Origin: Thalassospira tepidiphila MCCC 1A03514
Lineage (GTDB): Bacteria > Pseudomonadota > Alphaproteobacteria > Rhodospirillales > Thalassospiraceae
Length of the DNA: 64,000 nt
Direction of reading: 5' to 3'
Assembly: GCF_001662875.1 (NCBI RefSeq)
Contig: NZ_JPVZ01000005.1
Coordinates: 248,001 to 312,000 of the forward strand
Each line of letters starts with the position of its first letter. Positions within the stretch are counted from its first letter, which is position 1. Of this stretch, positions 10,593-20,818 are shown piece after piece. Position numbers and translations under genes: made by a program. The notes beneath the pieces were generated by a model, which searched no databases, was not told where the DNA came from, and saw only the letters and a list, made by a program, of their open reading frames with translations.

Positions 10593-10621
10593 AATGCCGC
10601 CAATCACGTGCTGGCGGCATT
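10593..10621 (-). terminator. Intrinsic terminator after kdsA
   Basis: Perfect 10-bp stem: AATGCCGCCA (10593-10602) and TGGCGGCATT (10612-10621), nine-base loop, followed on the minus strand by CTTTTTTG. It begins 7 bases past the kdsA stop and separates kdsA from eno. Confidence 0.9.
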
Positions 10622-10627
10622 TGTTAT

Positions 10628-11485
10628 TTACGCGTCAAACATATCCAGACGAACCGGATTGGCTTTTGCCACCTTGTCCAGTTCCATCAGAACCGAAAGA
10701 ACTTCGGGAAGCTTGTTCAACGGGATTTGGTTCGGGCCATCGGAAATGGCCGTCGCCGGGTTATCGTGGGTTTCGATAAACAGTGCTGCGATACCAACCG
10801 CAACGGCCGCACGGGCAAGAACTGGCGCGAATTCGCGCTGGCCACCTGACGAGGTGCCCTGTCCGCCCGGCTGCTGAACCGAATGGGTGGCATCGAAGAC
10901 AACCGGATAGCCCTGACGGGCCATGGTGGGAAGTCCGCGGAAGTCCGTGACAAGCGTGTTATAGCCAAAGCTGGTCCCACGGTCACAGAGCATGATGTTT
11001 TCATTGCCGGTCGCAGCAAGGTTATTGGCCACATTGACCATGTCCCAAGGCGCCAGGAACTGCCCCTTTTTGACATTGACCGCACGGCCCGTTTTGCCCG
11101 CCGCCTGCAACAGATCGGCCTGACGGCACAGGAATGCCGGGATCTGCAGGATATCGGCAACCTCGGCCACCGCCGCACACTGATCAGGCAAATGCACGTC
11201 GGTCACGATCGGAAGCCCGGTGACTTCCTTGACCTCGGCCAGGATATCGAGACCTTCTTTAAGGCCAACACCGCGTTTGGACGTGGTGCTGGTCCGGTTG
11301 GCCTTGTCGAACGAGCTTTTATAAACAAGCCCGATGCCAAGCCCTTCGGACAGTTCCTTAAGGGCTGTGGCCATCTCGAGCGCGTGCTGACGGCTTTCGA
11401 TCGCGCACGGGCCTGCCAGAACGGCAAACGGCTTGTCGTTGGCGATTTCGATATTGCCGACTTTGACGGTTTTAATTTCGGTCAT
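10628..11485 (-). CDS. kdsA: 3-deoxy-8-phosphooctulonate synthase (KDO-8-P synthase)
   Basis: Condenses phosphoenolpyruvate with arabinose 5-phosphate to make KDO-8-phosphate for the inner core of lipopolysaccharide. Recognised by the DAHP-synthase-like barrel with [10 protein letters not shown] near the N-terminus, FDKANRTS (substrate-binding loop), GLPIVTDVH and [12 protein letters not shown]. The long frame opens with a TTG at 11530, 13 bases past the pyrG stop; I prefer the ATG at 11485 because [12 protein letters not shown] is where the family begins (285 residues), though its ribosome site is weak (AGAAAG). Probably co-transcribed with pyrG. Confidence 0.95.
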   Translation of the reverse strand: MTEIKTVKVGNIEIANDKPFAVLAGPCAIESRQHALEMATALKELSEGLGIGLVYKSSFDKANRTSTTSKRGVGLKEGLDILAEVKEVTGLPIVTDVHLPDQCAAVAEVADILQIPAFLCRQADLLQAAGKTGRAVNVKKGQFLAPWDMVNVANNLAATGNENIMLCDRGTSFGYNTLVTDFRGLPTMARQGYPVVFDATHSVQQPGGQGTSSGGQREFAPVLARAAVAVGIAALFIETHDNPATAISDGPNQIPLNKLPEVLSVLMELDKVAKANPVRLDMFDA

Positions 11486-11543
11486 TGCACTGACTTTCTG
11501 TCGATCACTTGTGGCTGTTTGTTCTGGCAATCAGATACCAGGC

Positions 11544-13187
<1,644 letters not shown>

Positions 13188-13200
13188 TCAAAGCACAAAG

Positions 13201-13501
13201 CCTCGGTTCGATGCCATAGTACCAAGGAGCAGAAATACTCATCAATAGAGATCGTGCAAACGAGCTATTGGCTAGGAAGAATAGCGCAGGCGATGCGGTG
13301 CATCGTCAAGCTGTTCTGACGCCAGCCTATAGTTTGTTTGCGCGACCGGGACGGCACCTTTTAGCGCCCTCCGGACCGCGTCGTAGCTTGTTTGCGATGC
13401 GCCGCATCGCCACACAAGCCTCTCCTAACCAGAGAACGCTAAAAGGCGTCTCTATCGGTGACTATTTCTACTCCTTGGTACTTGTGCATCACGAACCGGG
13501 G
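13201..13501. repeat. About 300-bp imperfect palindrome (inverted repeat element)
   Basis: The gap between secG and pyrG is almost wholly an inverted repeat centred near 13350. Arms of about 120 bases face each other in constant register (paired positions sum to 26700): 13218-13251 matches the complement of 13449-13482 at 30 of 34 positions, 13269-13277 pairs with 13423-13431 at 8 of 9, and 13289-13306 pairs with 13394-13411 at 16 of 18. The outer ends CCTCGGTTCG (13201-13210) and CGAACCGGGG (13492-13501) also pair. The last block in each arm is itself a small hairpin (GCGATGC, three bases, GCATCG). About 54 bases in the centre are not paired, but hold half of an 11-of-12 direct repeat (13331-13342 and 13385-13396). 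It could be a MITE-like or REP-like element, two opposed copies of a small repeat, or a long structured RNA. Confidence 0.8.
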
Positions 13502-13519
13502 AATTCAACAATCAAAAAT

Positions 13520-13543
13520 TGAGGCGGCAAGTTTGCCGCCTCA
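13520..13543 (-). terminator. Intrinsic terminator after secG
   Basis: TGAGGCGGCA (13520-13529) pairs with TGCCGCCTCA (13534-13543), four-base loop, followed on the minus strand by ATTTTTG. It lies 18 bases past the secG stop, beside the outer end of the palindrome, and isolates secG from pyrG. Confidence 0.88.
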
Positions 13544-13561
13544 GGTCGTCGGTTAATTTGT

Positions 13562-13900
13562 TTATCGGGTCGGAGCCGCGGGACCGGTGTCCTCGGCGGG
13601 CTCAGTGACCGCGGGGGCCGGTTCCGGCGCCTGATCAAGGATCGAAGCCGGCTGGGTGTGGGTATTCGACTGAAGGGCAAGAATGATGCTGGTGATCATG
13701 AATGCGCCTGCCAGAATAGCAGTAGTACGGGTCAGCAGGTTCGCAGCGCCGCGTGAGCTCATCACGCCGAAACCACCGCCGCCGCCGCCGCCGCTGTTAC
13801 CGCCGATACCAAGCCCACCGCCCTCGCTGCGCTGCACGAGAATCACAGCGATCAGGCCGAGCGCAAGAAGAAGGTGGATTACCAGAATGACTGTTTGCAT
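13562..13900 (-). CDS. secG: Preprotein translocase subunit SecG
   Basis: Small inner-membrane subunit of the SecYEG channel. The 112 residues have two membrane helices (about 3-21 and 58-78) joined by a cytoplasmic loop with the family motif VILVQRSEGGGLG. The loop carries a run of seven glycines encoded in part by six tandem CCG/CGG triplets, and the C-terminus is an Ala/Pro/Glu-rich tail typical of alphaproteobacterial SecG. It lies between tpiA and pyrG, the common order, and has a dedicated terminator. Confidence 0.93.
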   Translation of the reverse strand: MQTVILVIHLLLALGLIAVILVQRSEGGGLGIGGNSGGGGGGGFGVMSSRGAANLLTRTTAILAGAFMITSIILALQSNTHTQPASILDQAPEPAPAVTEPAEDTGPAAPTR

Positions 13901-14034
13901 GGTGTCGAAACTCTTGTCCTAATCAACCGATCCAAACGCAATTCGGCCCGGATCGGGCATAAATTTGATGCGTATTTAACGCGTTTTATGGCTGTTGGCT
14001 AGACCATATTAAACAAAATCTGCACCGCAGTCGG

Positions 14035-14790
14035 TCAGGCACAAGATTCAATAATCTGCCAGAAATCTTCAACCTTAAGGCTGGCCCCGCCGACAAGTGC
14101 ACCATCGACATCTTCGACAGCCATCAATTCCTTGGCATTCGACGGCTTGACCGAACCACCATACAGAATTCGGAACTGATCACCATCCTCAAACCGTGCC
14201 ATCAGACCTGCACGGATCGCAGCATGCACTTCGGCAACTTCTTCGACACTGGCAGTCCGGCCGGTGCCAATCGCCCAGACCGGCTCATAGGCAACAACCG
14301 TGTTTTTGGCTGTCGCCCCATCGGGAAGCGATACCGCCACCTGCCCGTTCACCACCGGCAACGTCGCACCAAGATCGCGTTCTTCCTCGGTCTCGCCAAC
14401 GCACACCACCGCGATCAGACCGGCATCATGGGCCGCAATCGCCTTTTTGCGAATGTCGGTCGAACTTTCCCCGTGATCGGCACGGCGTTCGGAATGACCG
14501 ACCAGAACATATTGTGCGCCAATATCGGCCAGCATCGGGGCAGCCAGATCACCGGTATGCGCGCCCGAAATCGCCGCATGGCAATCCTGCCCACCGACGG
14601 CAACCGCACTTCCCTTGGTCACACCAACTGCCTCGGACAAAAGCGTTGCCGGCGGACAGACAAGAATATCGCAACCAAGCGCCCCTTTTTCAGACGCCTT
14701 TGCCGCCAGGCTTGATGCCAGCGCAAGACCGTCTGCACGCAAACAGTTCATTTTCCAGTTTCCGGCAATCAGGGGACGGCGTTGGGTCAT
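14035..14790 (-). CDS. tpiA: Triosephosphate isomerase
   Basis: Interconverts dihydroxyacetone phosphate and glyceraldehyde 3-phosphate. The 251 residues show the active-site lysine in NWKMN (about 11-15), the histidine in VGHSERR, the catalytic glutamate in [11 protein letters not shown], and the phosphate-binding [10 protein letters not shown] near the end. The frame is open 23 codons further upstream, but the ATG at 14790 gives the standard [15 protein letters not shown] start and has GAGG before it. Confidence 0.97.
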   Translation of the reverse strand: MTQRRPLIAGNWKMNCLRADGLALASSLAAKASEKGALGCDILVCPPATLLSEAVGVTKGSAVAVGGQDCHAAISGAHTGDLAAPMLADIGAQYVLVGHSERRADHGESSTDIRKKAIAAHDAGLIAVVCVGETEEERDLGATLPVVNGQVAVSLPDGATAKNTVVAYEPVWAIGTGRTASVEEVAEVHAAIRAGLMARFEDGDQFRILYGGSVKPSNAKELMAVEDVDGALVGGASLKVEDFWQIIESCA

Positions 14791-15141
14791 GGGAGCTACC
14801 TCGTGCTGATCTGGTTCACATTTTGTCTGTGTAGTGTCCTTGTTTCCAGACCATAACAACCGGTTTGCGGTTGATACGATTTGTTACAGGACCTGTTTCG
14901 ACGCGGGTTTTAGCATGCCATGCCAGCGGGGCCAAGTACCCGAAAACGCCCGATCACGTATTTAGGATGTGATTGCAGTCATCTTCTATACAATCGCCTG
15001 TTGCCGCTGATAACACTCGCCATTAAGATGCGCGGCAAATTTGCTCGGGCCTTTTCGTTTATCACGTCGTCCGGGCGACCATAATGAAACGACGTCAAAG
15101 CCTGATTTTGGCGTCAAACCACGGATTGTTAGGCTTATCAT
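14791..15141. promoter_or_regulatory. Divergent intergenic region between tpiA and ppiD
   Basis: About 350 bases that must hold both divergent promoters. Visible elements are a 6-bp inverted repeat CAACCG-N5-CGGTTG (14857-14873) about 70 bases upstream of tpiA, and a loose inverted repeat GACGTCAAA/TTTGGCGTC near 15091-15116 just before ppiD. A TATACAAT stretch at 14987-14994 resembles a -10 box but has no matching -35. Nothing coding is seen. Confidence 0.4.
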
Positions 15142-17037
15142 ATGCTTGCTGGCATTCGCACATTTTCGAAATCAATCTTCGCCAAGATTATCTTTGGCGT
15201 GATTGCACTGAGCTTCGTGATCTGGGGCCTGAACGCATCGATGCTCAATCTGGGCACCTCGCGTGAAGTTGCCGAAATCGGCAGCCAACGGATCACCCCG
15301 GTCGAACTGGATCGCGCCTTCCAGCGTAGCGTGCAGAATATGCAAAACATGTTCGGACCGAACTTCAACCAGCAGCAGGCCATTCAGATGGGCCTTCTGA
15401 ACAATACGGTGCAGTCGCTCGTATCCCAGAAGATCCTGCGTGAGGATGCCAAAAACATCGGTATCGGCATCAGCGACGAAGCCGTCCGTGATCAGATCTT
15501 CTCTTCTGACAGCTTCAAGGATCCGACCACCGGCCAGTTCAGCCGTGACCGCTTCCTGCAGGCCCTGTATCAGGCTGGCTACACCGAAAACGAATTCATC
15601 AACGGTGTCCGTGGCGACATGATGAGCCAGCAGGTTGTCAGCAGCCTGACCAACCCGGCAACGGTGCCAGACATCATGGCACGCCAGATCGTCGCTTACC
15701 GCAATGAACAGCGCAGCGGTTCGTTCTTTACGCTGAACAAGGATGCCTTTGCTGACATCGAACCGGCTGATGACACGACCCTTCGTGCCTATCACGAAGA
15801 AAACGCGGCCCAGTTCACCGCACCGGAAAGCCGCAATGTCACCCTTGCAACGCTGAGTGCCGCTGACCTGATTTCGACCGTCACCGTAACCGACGAAGAA
15901 ATCAACGATGCCTATGCACAGCGCGAACCGGAATTCCAGACCCCGGAAAAACGCACCGTCGAACAAATCCTGTTCTCGCCGAACGAAGAACAGACCGCCC
16001 GTGAAGCCTATAAGCGCCTGACCGAAGGTGCAGACTTCATGACGGTCGCCAAAGAAGACGCGAACATGGACGAAGCCATGGTCAAACTTGGCCAGTTCAC
16101 CGCAAATGACATCCTGCCCGATCTCCGCGATGCGACCTTCTCGCTTGACGAAGGCGGCATCTCCGAGCCGGTTGAAACCGCCCTTGGCTGGCACATCATC
16201 CGTGTTCCGTCGATCACCCCGGGCAGCACGCAAAGCCTTGATGAAGTTCGCGACATCATTGTTGACGGCCTCAAACAGTTCAAAGCCGAAGACGCCATCT
16301 ATGATCTGGCGGCCACCTTTGACGAAGAACTCGGTGCCGGCACCCCGATCGAAGACGCCGCACGCGATGTTGGCGCAAAGACCTACAAGCTTGACGGCAT
16401 CGTCCGTGGCGAAGGCCTTGCAGGTCAGAACGTTGACGGCGCAGACGAAATCAACGCCAAAATCTTCGAGCTCGAAAACGGCGAGGAAAGCTTCCTTGAA
16501 GAAACCGCTTCGGGCACGCGTTATGTCGTTCGTGTTGAAAACGTAACCCCGTCGGCCCTGCGTCCATTTGACGAAGTCCGCGACGAAGTTGTTGCCGCAT
16601 GGACCGCCGAAGAACGCCAACGCCTGATGATGGAAAAGGCCGAAGAACTGGCTGGCAACATCAACACGTCCGGTGCGGATCTCGCAACCCTCGCCTCCGA
16701 AGACGGCGCAGAGGTTCGTGAAACCGGCCTGACCCGCCGTACCGGTCGCGGTCTTGCAGATGACGTCAACCCGGCGGTTGCCGCTGCCCTCTTCACCCTT
16801 GAAGACGGCAAGGCCAAAGCCGTCCAGACCGGCGAAGACGTCATGATCGTCAAGCTTGATGAAATTCAGGCCGCCGACATCAACACCGCCGATGCCGCGC
16901 CGGTAAATGACGAGCTCAAGGAAGCCCTTAACGAGGACATCCTTGCGCAGTATCTCAACTACCTGAACGAGGAAATCTCGGTCAGCGTCAATAACAGCGT
17001 GATCAACGAGCTTTATCAGCCGACCGCTGCAAACTGA
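15142..17037 (+). CDS. ppiD: PpiD-like membrane-anchored peptidyl-prolyl isomerase / chaperone
   Basis: A periplasmic folding factor anchored in the inner membrane near the Sec channel. The 631 residues have a short cytoplasmic start, one membrane helix (about 12-32), a SurA/PpiD-like N-terminal chaperone domain, and a parvulin-type domain at about 265-355 (KRTVEQILFSPNEE through GWHIIRVPSITPG), followed by a long C-terminal chaperone-like region. PpiD parvulin domains are often weakly active or inactive, so the chaperone role may dominate. The ribosome site is weak (TTAGG). The gene is transcribed alone and ends in a duplicated terminator hairpin; trpE follows. Confidence 0.92.
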   Translation: MLAGIRTFSKSIFAKIIFGVIALSFVIWGLNASMLNLGTSREVAEIGSQRITPVELDRAFQRSVQNMQNMFGPNFNQQQAIQMGLLNNTVQSLVSQKILREDAKNIGIGISDEAVRDQIFSSDSFKDPTTGQFSRDRFLQALYQAGYTENEFINGVRGDMMSQQVVSSLTNPATVPDIMARQIVAYRNEQRSGSFFTLNKDAFADIEPADDTTLRAYHEENAAQFTAPESRNVTLATLSAADLISTVTVTDEEINDAYAQREPEFQTPEKRTVEQILFSPNEEQTAREAYKRLTEGADFMTVAKEDANMDEAMVKLGQFTANDILPDLRDATFSLDEGGISEPVETALGWHIIRVPSITPGSTQSLDEVRDIIVDGLKQFKAEDAIYDLAATFDEELGAGTPIEDAARDVGAKTYKLDGIVRGEGLAGQNVDGADEINAKIFELENGEESFLEETASGTRYVVRVENVTPSALRPFDEVRDEVVAAWTAEERQRLMMEKAEELAGNINTSGADLATLASEDGAEVRETGLTRRTGRGLADDVNPAVAAALFTLEDGKAKAVQTGEDVMIVKLDEIQAADINTADAAPVNDELKEALNEDILAQYLNYLNEEISVSVNNSVINELYQPTAAN

Positions 17038-17048
17038 TACACATCCAG

Positions 17049-17095
17049 GGGCGACCGGAAAATCCGGTCGACCGGAAAATCCGGTCGCCCTTTTT
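17049..17095 (+). terminator. Terminator with tandemly duplicated hairpin after ppiD
   Basis: A 17-base hairpin-forming unit, GACCGGAAAATCCGGTC, occurs twice head to tail (17053-17069 and 17070-17086), bracketed by GGGC (17049-17052) and GCCC (17087-17090) and followed by TTTTT. Each unit can fold alone, or the outer arms can form one long stem. It begins 11 bases after the ppiD stop. Confidence 0.9.
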
Positions 17096-17148
17096 CTATC
17101 TCAAAGACGCCATCGTCAAACCGACCAAGCCCAACCATCGGACAGATC

Positions 17149-18648
17149 ATGGAAATCAAACCGGATTTCACCAGTTTCAAGCAAAACTACGACAACGGCA
17201 TTTCACAGGTTCTCTGGACTTCGCTGACCGCCGATCTTGATACGCCGGTCTCGGCCTTTCTCAAGATCGCTGAAGGCATGCCAAACACCTATTTGCTTGA
17301 ATCTGTTGAAGGCGGATCGGTCCGCGGGCGTTATTCCTTCCTCGGTCTTAAACCCGACCTGATCTGGCGCTGCTTTGGCAACAAGGCCGAACTCAATCGC
17401 CGTGTGATGGCCGATGCCGACGCCTTTGTGGCCGAGCCTGACGCCCCGCTTGACAGCCTCAAGAAACTGATCGCCGAAAGCCACATCGAACTGCCTGACA
17501 ACCTGCCACCCATGAGTGCCGGTCTGGTCGGCTATATGGGCTATGACACTGTCCGTCTGATGGAAAAGCTGCCCGACAGCAACAAGGACGAGCTTGATGT
17601 GCCCGATGGCATTTTCATCCGCCCGACCGTGACGGCAAGTTTTGATACCATCGAAGACACGGTAACCGTGGTGACGCCCGTGCGCCCGGAAAAAGGCATT
17701 TCGGCTGATGCGGCCTATGATCTGGCCTGCGCGCGGCTTAATGATGTCGTCCAGCAGTTCCAGCGCAACCTGTTTATCGACCGCCGCTCCAAATCGGTGC
17801 CTGATACCCTACCCGAACCAAAGGTCAGCGTCACCGAGGCCGGATTTCACGACATGGTCGAAAAGGCTAAGGATTACATCCGCGCGGGCGACATCTTTCA
17901 GGTGGTCCTGTCGCAACGCTATACGCTGCCCTATCAGCTCCCGCCCTTTGCCTTTTACCGGGCATTGCGCCGCATCAATCCGTCGCCCTTCATGTTCTAT
18001 CTCGATATCGGCGGTTTTCAGGTCGTCGGGGCCAGCCCGGAAATCCTGGTGCGCCTGCGCGACGGCGAAGTCACCATTCGCCCGATTGCCGGCACCCGTC
18101 GCCGCGGCAAAACGCCCGACGATGACAAAGTCATGGCGCAAGACCTGCTCGACGATCCCAAGGAACGCTCCGAACATCTGATGCTGCTCGATCTTGGCCG
18201 CAATGATGTCGGGCGTGTTTCCAAACCGGGCACCGTGCGCGTCACCGACCGCGAACAGATCGAATATTATTCCCACGTCATGCATATCGTCTCAAACGTC
18301 GTCGGCCAGATTGACGAAACCAAATACGACGCGATGGACGCACTCAAGGCCGGCTTCCCCGCCGGGACCGTGTCGGGTGCCCCGAAAGTCCGCGCCATGG
18401 AAATCATTGATGAACTGGAATCGGTGCGCCGTGGCATCTATGCCGGGTGTATCGGCTATATCTCGGCCGACGGTTCGATGGATACTTGCATTGCGCTGCG
18501 CACCGCCGTCATCAAGGACGAAAAAATCCACATTCAGGCCGGTGCCGGTGTCGTCGTCGACAGCAAACCGGAACTCGAACACAAGGAATGCCAGAACAAA
18601 GCCGGCGCCCTCATGGCCGCCGCCCGCGAAGCCCATCGCTTCGCATAG
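17149..18648 (+). CDS. trpE: Anthranilate synthase component I
   Basis: Makes anthranilate from chorismate with ammonia supplied by TrpG, the first step of tryptophan synthesis. The 499 residues carry the N-terminal tryptophan-binding LLES element (in TYLLESVEGG), GDIFQVVLSQR, the chorismate-binding PIAGTRRRGKTPDDD and FPAGTVSGAPKVRAMEIIDE. Only 58 bases separate it from the ppiD terminator, with no leader peptide rich in tryptophan and no alternative hairpins, so classic attenuation is not visible. Unusually, the partner trpG is not next to it: a gene on the opposite strand lies between. Confidence 0.97.
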   Translation: MEIKPDFTSFKQNYDNGISQVLWTSLTADLDTPVSAFLKIAEGMPNTYLLESVEGGSVRGRYSFLGLKPDLIWRCFGNKAELNRRVMADADAFVAEPDAPLDSLKKLIAESHIELPDNLPPMSAGLVGYMGYDTVRLMEKLPDSNKDELDVPDGIFIRPTVTASFDTIEDTVTVVTPVRPEKGISADAAYDLACARLNDVVQQFQRNLFIDRRSKSVPDTLPEPKVSVTEAGFHDMVEKAKDYIRAGDIFQVVLSQRYTLPYQLPPFAFYRALRRINPSPFMFYLDIGGFQVVGASPEILVRLRDGEVTIRPIAGTRRRGKTPDDDKVMAQDLLDDPKERSEHLMLLDLGRNDVGRVSKPGTVRVTDREQIEYYSHVMHIVSNVVGQIDETKYDAMDALKAGFPAGTVSGAPKVRAMEIIDELESVRRGIYAGCIGYISADGSMDTCIALRTAVIKDEKIHIQAGAGVVVDSKPELEHKECQNKAGALMAAAREAHRFA

Positions 18649-18665
18649 TTCGCGATCCCGCAAAC

Positions 18666-18698
18666 AAAAAGGGCTGCAGTTATCCTGCAGCCCTTTTT
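18666..18698. terminator. Bidirectional terminator between trpE and the deacetylase gene
   Basis: AAAAAGGGCTGCAG (18666-18679) pairs perfectly with CTGCAGCCCTTTTT (18685-18698), five-base loop. With As on one side and Ts on the other it ends both the plus-strand trpE transcript and the convergent minus-strand gene. Confidence 0.93.
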
Positions 18699-18719
18699 CG
18701 TGTCCGTCAGATAAACCTA

Positions 18720-19943
18720 CTAGCCGGTCACACTTTGCATGGATCGGCGCAGCACATCTGTAATTGGCACCAGAACAAAGCCCTTGGCCTGAATTTCGGG
18801 GATCCATTTGTGAAGCGCCCCGATCGTCAGATCGCGCGGATGACCAATTGCAATGGCAAAGCCCTGTTTGCGGGCGACATTTTCGGTGCGGGCCAACATA
18901 TCGGCGATCTTGGCCGCATCATCAGCATCATCAATAAAGATATCACGTGTAATCGCCGGGACGCCAAAGCTGCTGGCTGTGGAATAGCCAACCGAGTCTG
19001 CGCTGGTCCGGCTATCAAGGAACATCAGGCCGCGTGACTTCATGACTTCCATGACAACACGCATGCGTTCGGGATCGGCGGTAAATTTGCTGCCCATGTG
19101 ATTGTTCACACCGACATAGCCATCAAACCGATCCAGCATCCAGGCCATCTCATTGAGGATGGTCTGGCGGTCATAGCTTGCCAGCAACGCATGCGGCCCC
19201 GGATCAACCGATGCAGATGACGGTTCCATCGGCATATGCAGCATCACCTCATGACCGGCCTTGCGCGCGGCATTGACCTGTGCCTGCAAATCACGGGCAT
19301 AGGGCAGATAGGAAATCGTGATCGGCCCCGGCAGATCGACCGTTTTGGCGGTGCGCGGCTGATCAAGGCCGGCATCATCAATCACAATCGCAATCACCGG
19401 CTTGTCGCCAGTATCCTGTGTCAGTGCGGCATATTTCTGCCACGGCTGATTTGTCGGGCCAACGGTTGCAACCGGAACATCATTGCCACTATCACCCGGA
19501 AGAATATCCCCGCCCTGGTCCGGTTTGCGTGCGGCCGGTGCCGGTACAAAGTCCGTCAGTCCCTGCCCGCCTTGTCCGGTGGATCGCGTCGTTTCACTGT
19601 TTTCGCCGACCAGATATCCCGTCCGTCCACGCTCGGAAACATTGGCATTTTCCGAAAGCTTGTAATCCTTACGAAGCTTCGGGGTCGGTTCCGGCTCGGC
19701 CAGGGCATAATTCGGTGCGCTTTGATCCGATGCGCGGCCAAATTCATCCGACGCGCGATCAAGTTCAAGCATGCTGCCAACGGCAATAATGGCCGACAGC
19801 GTACCTGCAACAAAGGCCCCGCCCAGCATCAGGCGACCAATGCCACCCGATTTCTTTTTCGGGGCGGTCTTTTTACGAGTGGATTTCTTGGGTGCCGCCT
19901 TCTTACGTTTGGCGGTCGGTGCCCGGGTTGCCCGGCGTGCCAC
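18720..19943 (-). CDS. Divergent polysaccharide deacetylase family protein (YibQ-like)
   Basis: A 407-residue protein with a strongly basic Lys/Ala-rich cytoplasmic N-terminus (1-33), one membrane helix (about 36-55), a low-complexity periplasmic linker, and from about residue 180 a NodB-like barrel: IAIVIDDAGLD, ISYLPYA, EVMLHMPMEP, NNHMGSKFTAD, FLDSRTS and IGHPR. This is the divergent polysaccharide deacetylase family (DUF610), widespread near envelope and division genes; the substrate is not established. The start is GTG with GGAG nine bases before. It faces trpE and is transcribed away from trpG. Confidence 0.88.
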   Translation of the reverse strand: MARRATRAPTAKRKKAAPKKSTRKKTAPKKKSGGIGRLMLGGAFVAGTLSAIIAVGSMLELDRASDEFGRASDQSAPNYALAEPEPTPKLRKDYKLSENANVSERGRTGYLVGENSETTRSTGQGGQGLTDFVPAPAARKPDQGGDILPGDSGNDVPVATVGPTNQPWQKYAALTQDTGDKPVIAIVIDDAGLDQPRTAKTVDLPGPITISYLPYARDLQAQVNAARKAGHEVMLHMPMEPSSASVDPGPHALLASYDRQTILNEMAWMLDRFDGYVGVNNHMGSKFTADPERMRVVMEVMKSRGLMFLDSRTSADSVGYSTASSFGVPAITRDIFIDDADDAAKIADMLARTENVARKQGFAIAIGHPRDLTIGALHKWIPEIQAKGFVLVPITDVLRRSMQSVTG

Positions 19944-20151
19944 GCTGTGGTCTCCAGTATTCGTTTGCTGGGATGCTCGTAGCGGCCAAACACACGGTTC
20001 GGCCCCTTCCCATATGGTGATTATATACCGATCAAATCGGTTTGTGTTTTCACGTTTTTAAAACGCCTCTGGTTAGCACCCGGTTAAAGAACATTAACGA
20101 CCGAGCACCAACGTGCATTTAGATCGCGAAAAACCCTTGCTCTGCTTCTGC

Positions 20152-20179
20152 TTGACGTAGCGACAAGGGCGTTTATTCT
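20152..20179 (+). promoter_or_regulatory. Candidate sigma70-type promoter of trpG-trpD-trpC-moaC
   Basis: TTGACG (20152-20157) and TATTCT (20174-20179) are 16 bases apart and lie about 35 bases before the trpG start, in the 270-base divergent gap. The predicted leader would be short, with no room for an attenuator. Prediction by eye only. Confidence 0.5.
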
Positions 20180-20213
20180 CTGGCAACTTTAATGTGCACA
20201 GGCCTTTCCTCCG

Positions 20214-20786
20214 ATGTATCTCCTCATCGACAATTACGACAGTTTCACATTCAATCTGTGGCACTATCTGCGCGAACTCGGCCCAGAGGTCGAAGTGCGC
20301 CGCAATGATGAGATTACCGTGGATGCGGCCATGGCGCTCAATCCCGAAGGCATTGTGATTTCGCCCGGTCCTTGCGATCCGGAACGCGCCGGTATCTGCC
20401 TTGACCTGATCAAGGCCGCCGCGGGCAAGGTCAAGCTGCTTGGCGTCTGTCTTGGTCATCAATCGATCGGTCAGGCCTTTGGCGGCAAGGTGATCCGTGC
20501 GCCCGAATGCATGCATGGCAAGACCGATGCGATGACCCATTCCGGCACCAGCGTTTTTAAAGGCCTTCCCAGCCCGTTTGAGGCCACCCGCTATCACTCG
20601 CTGGTGATTGAACGCGAAACTTTGCCCGACAGCCTTGAAATAACGGCCGAAAGCGGAGATGGTCTTATTATGGGCGTGCGTCACAAAACCCATCAAATTC
20701 ATGGTGTCCAGTTCCATCCCGAAAGCATCGCTTCGGAACATGGCCACGCCCTGCTTAAGAATTTTATCGACTATACCGGTGCCTGA
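20214..20786 (+). CDS. trpG: Anthranilate synthase component II (glutamine amidotransferase)
   Basis: Releases ammonia from glutamine for TrpE. A class I amidotransferase of 190 residues with the nucleophile C79 in GVCLGHQ and the catalytic H168/E170 in GVQFHPES. The N-terminus [16 protein letters not shown] is standard. The ribosome site is poor, a pyrimidine-rich CCTTTCCTCCG just before ATG, so translation may start inefficiently. It heads trpG-trpD-trpC-moaC. In some bacteria such a subunit also serves aminodeoxychorismate synthase (PabA role); a shared role cannot be excluded here. Confidence 0.95.
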   Translation: MYLLIDNYDSFTFNLWHYLRELGPEVEVRRNDEITVDAAMALNPEGIVISPGPCDPERAGICLDLIKAAAGKVKLLGVCLGHQSIGQAFGGKVIRAPECMHGKTDAMTHSGTSVFKGLPSPFEATRYHSLVIERETLPDSLEITAESGDGLIMGVRHKTHQIHGVQFHPESIASEHGHALLKNFIDYTGA

Positions 20787-20818
20787 TACGCTCCGGACCG
20801 CAAACCAAGGAAGACCCG

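Noticed and set aside
13204-13223. GGTTCGA followed by ACC, resembling a tRNA T-loop and 3' end
   Set aside because: No acceptor, D or anticodon stems can be formed around it; it belongs to the outer arm of the palindrome.
13268-13522. 84-codon plus-strand frame in the secG-pyrG gap
   Set aside because: It runs through the palindrome and the secG terminator and has no ribosome site; the repeat structure explains the sequence better.
14987-14994. TATACAAT as the ppiD -10 box
   Set aside because: No -35-like hexamer lies 16-18 bases upstream; the nearby TTGCAG is only eight bases away.
15172-16620. 482-codon minus-strand frame opposite ppiD
   Set aside because: Shadow of ppiD; the plus-strand product has a clear chaperone and parvulin architecture.
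17091-17148. Possible trp attenuator before trpE
   Set aside because: The gap is 58 bases, contains no short frame with tryptophan codons and no competing hairpins; the only hairpin is the ppiD terminator.
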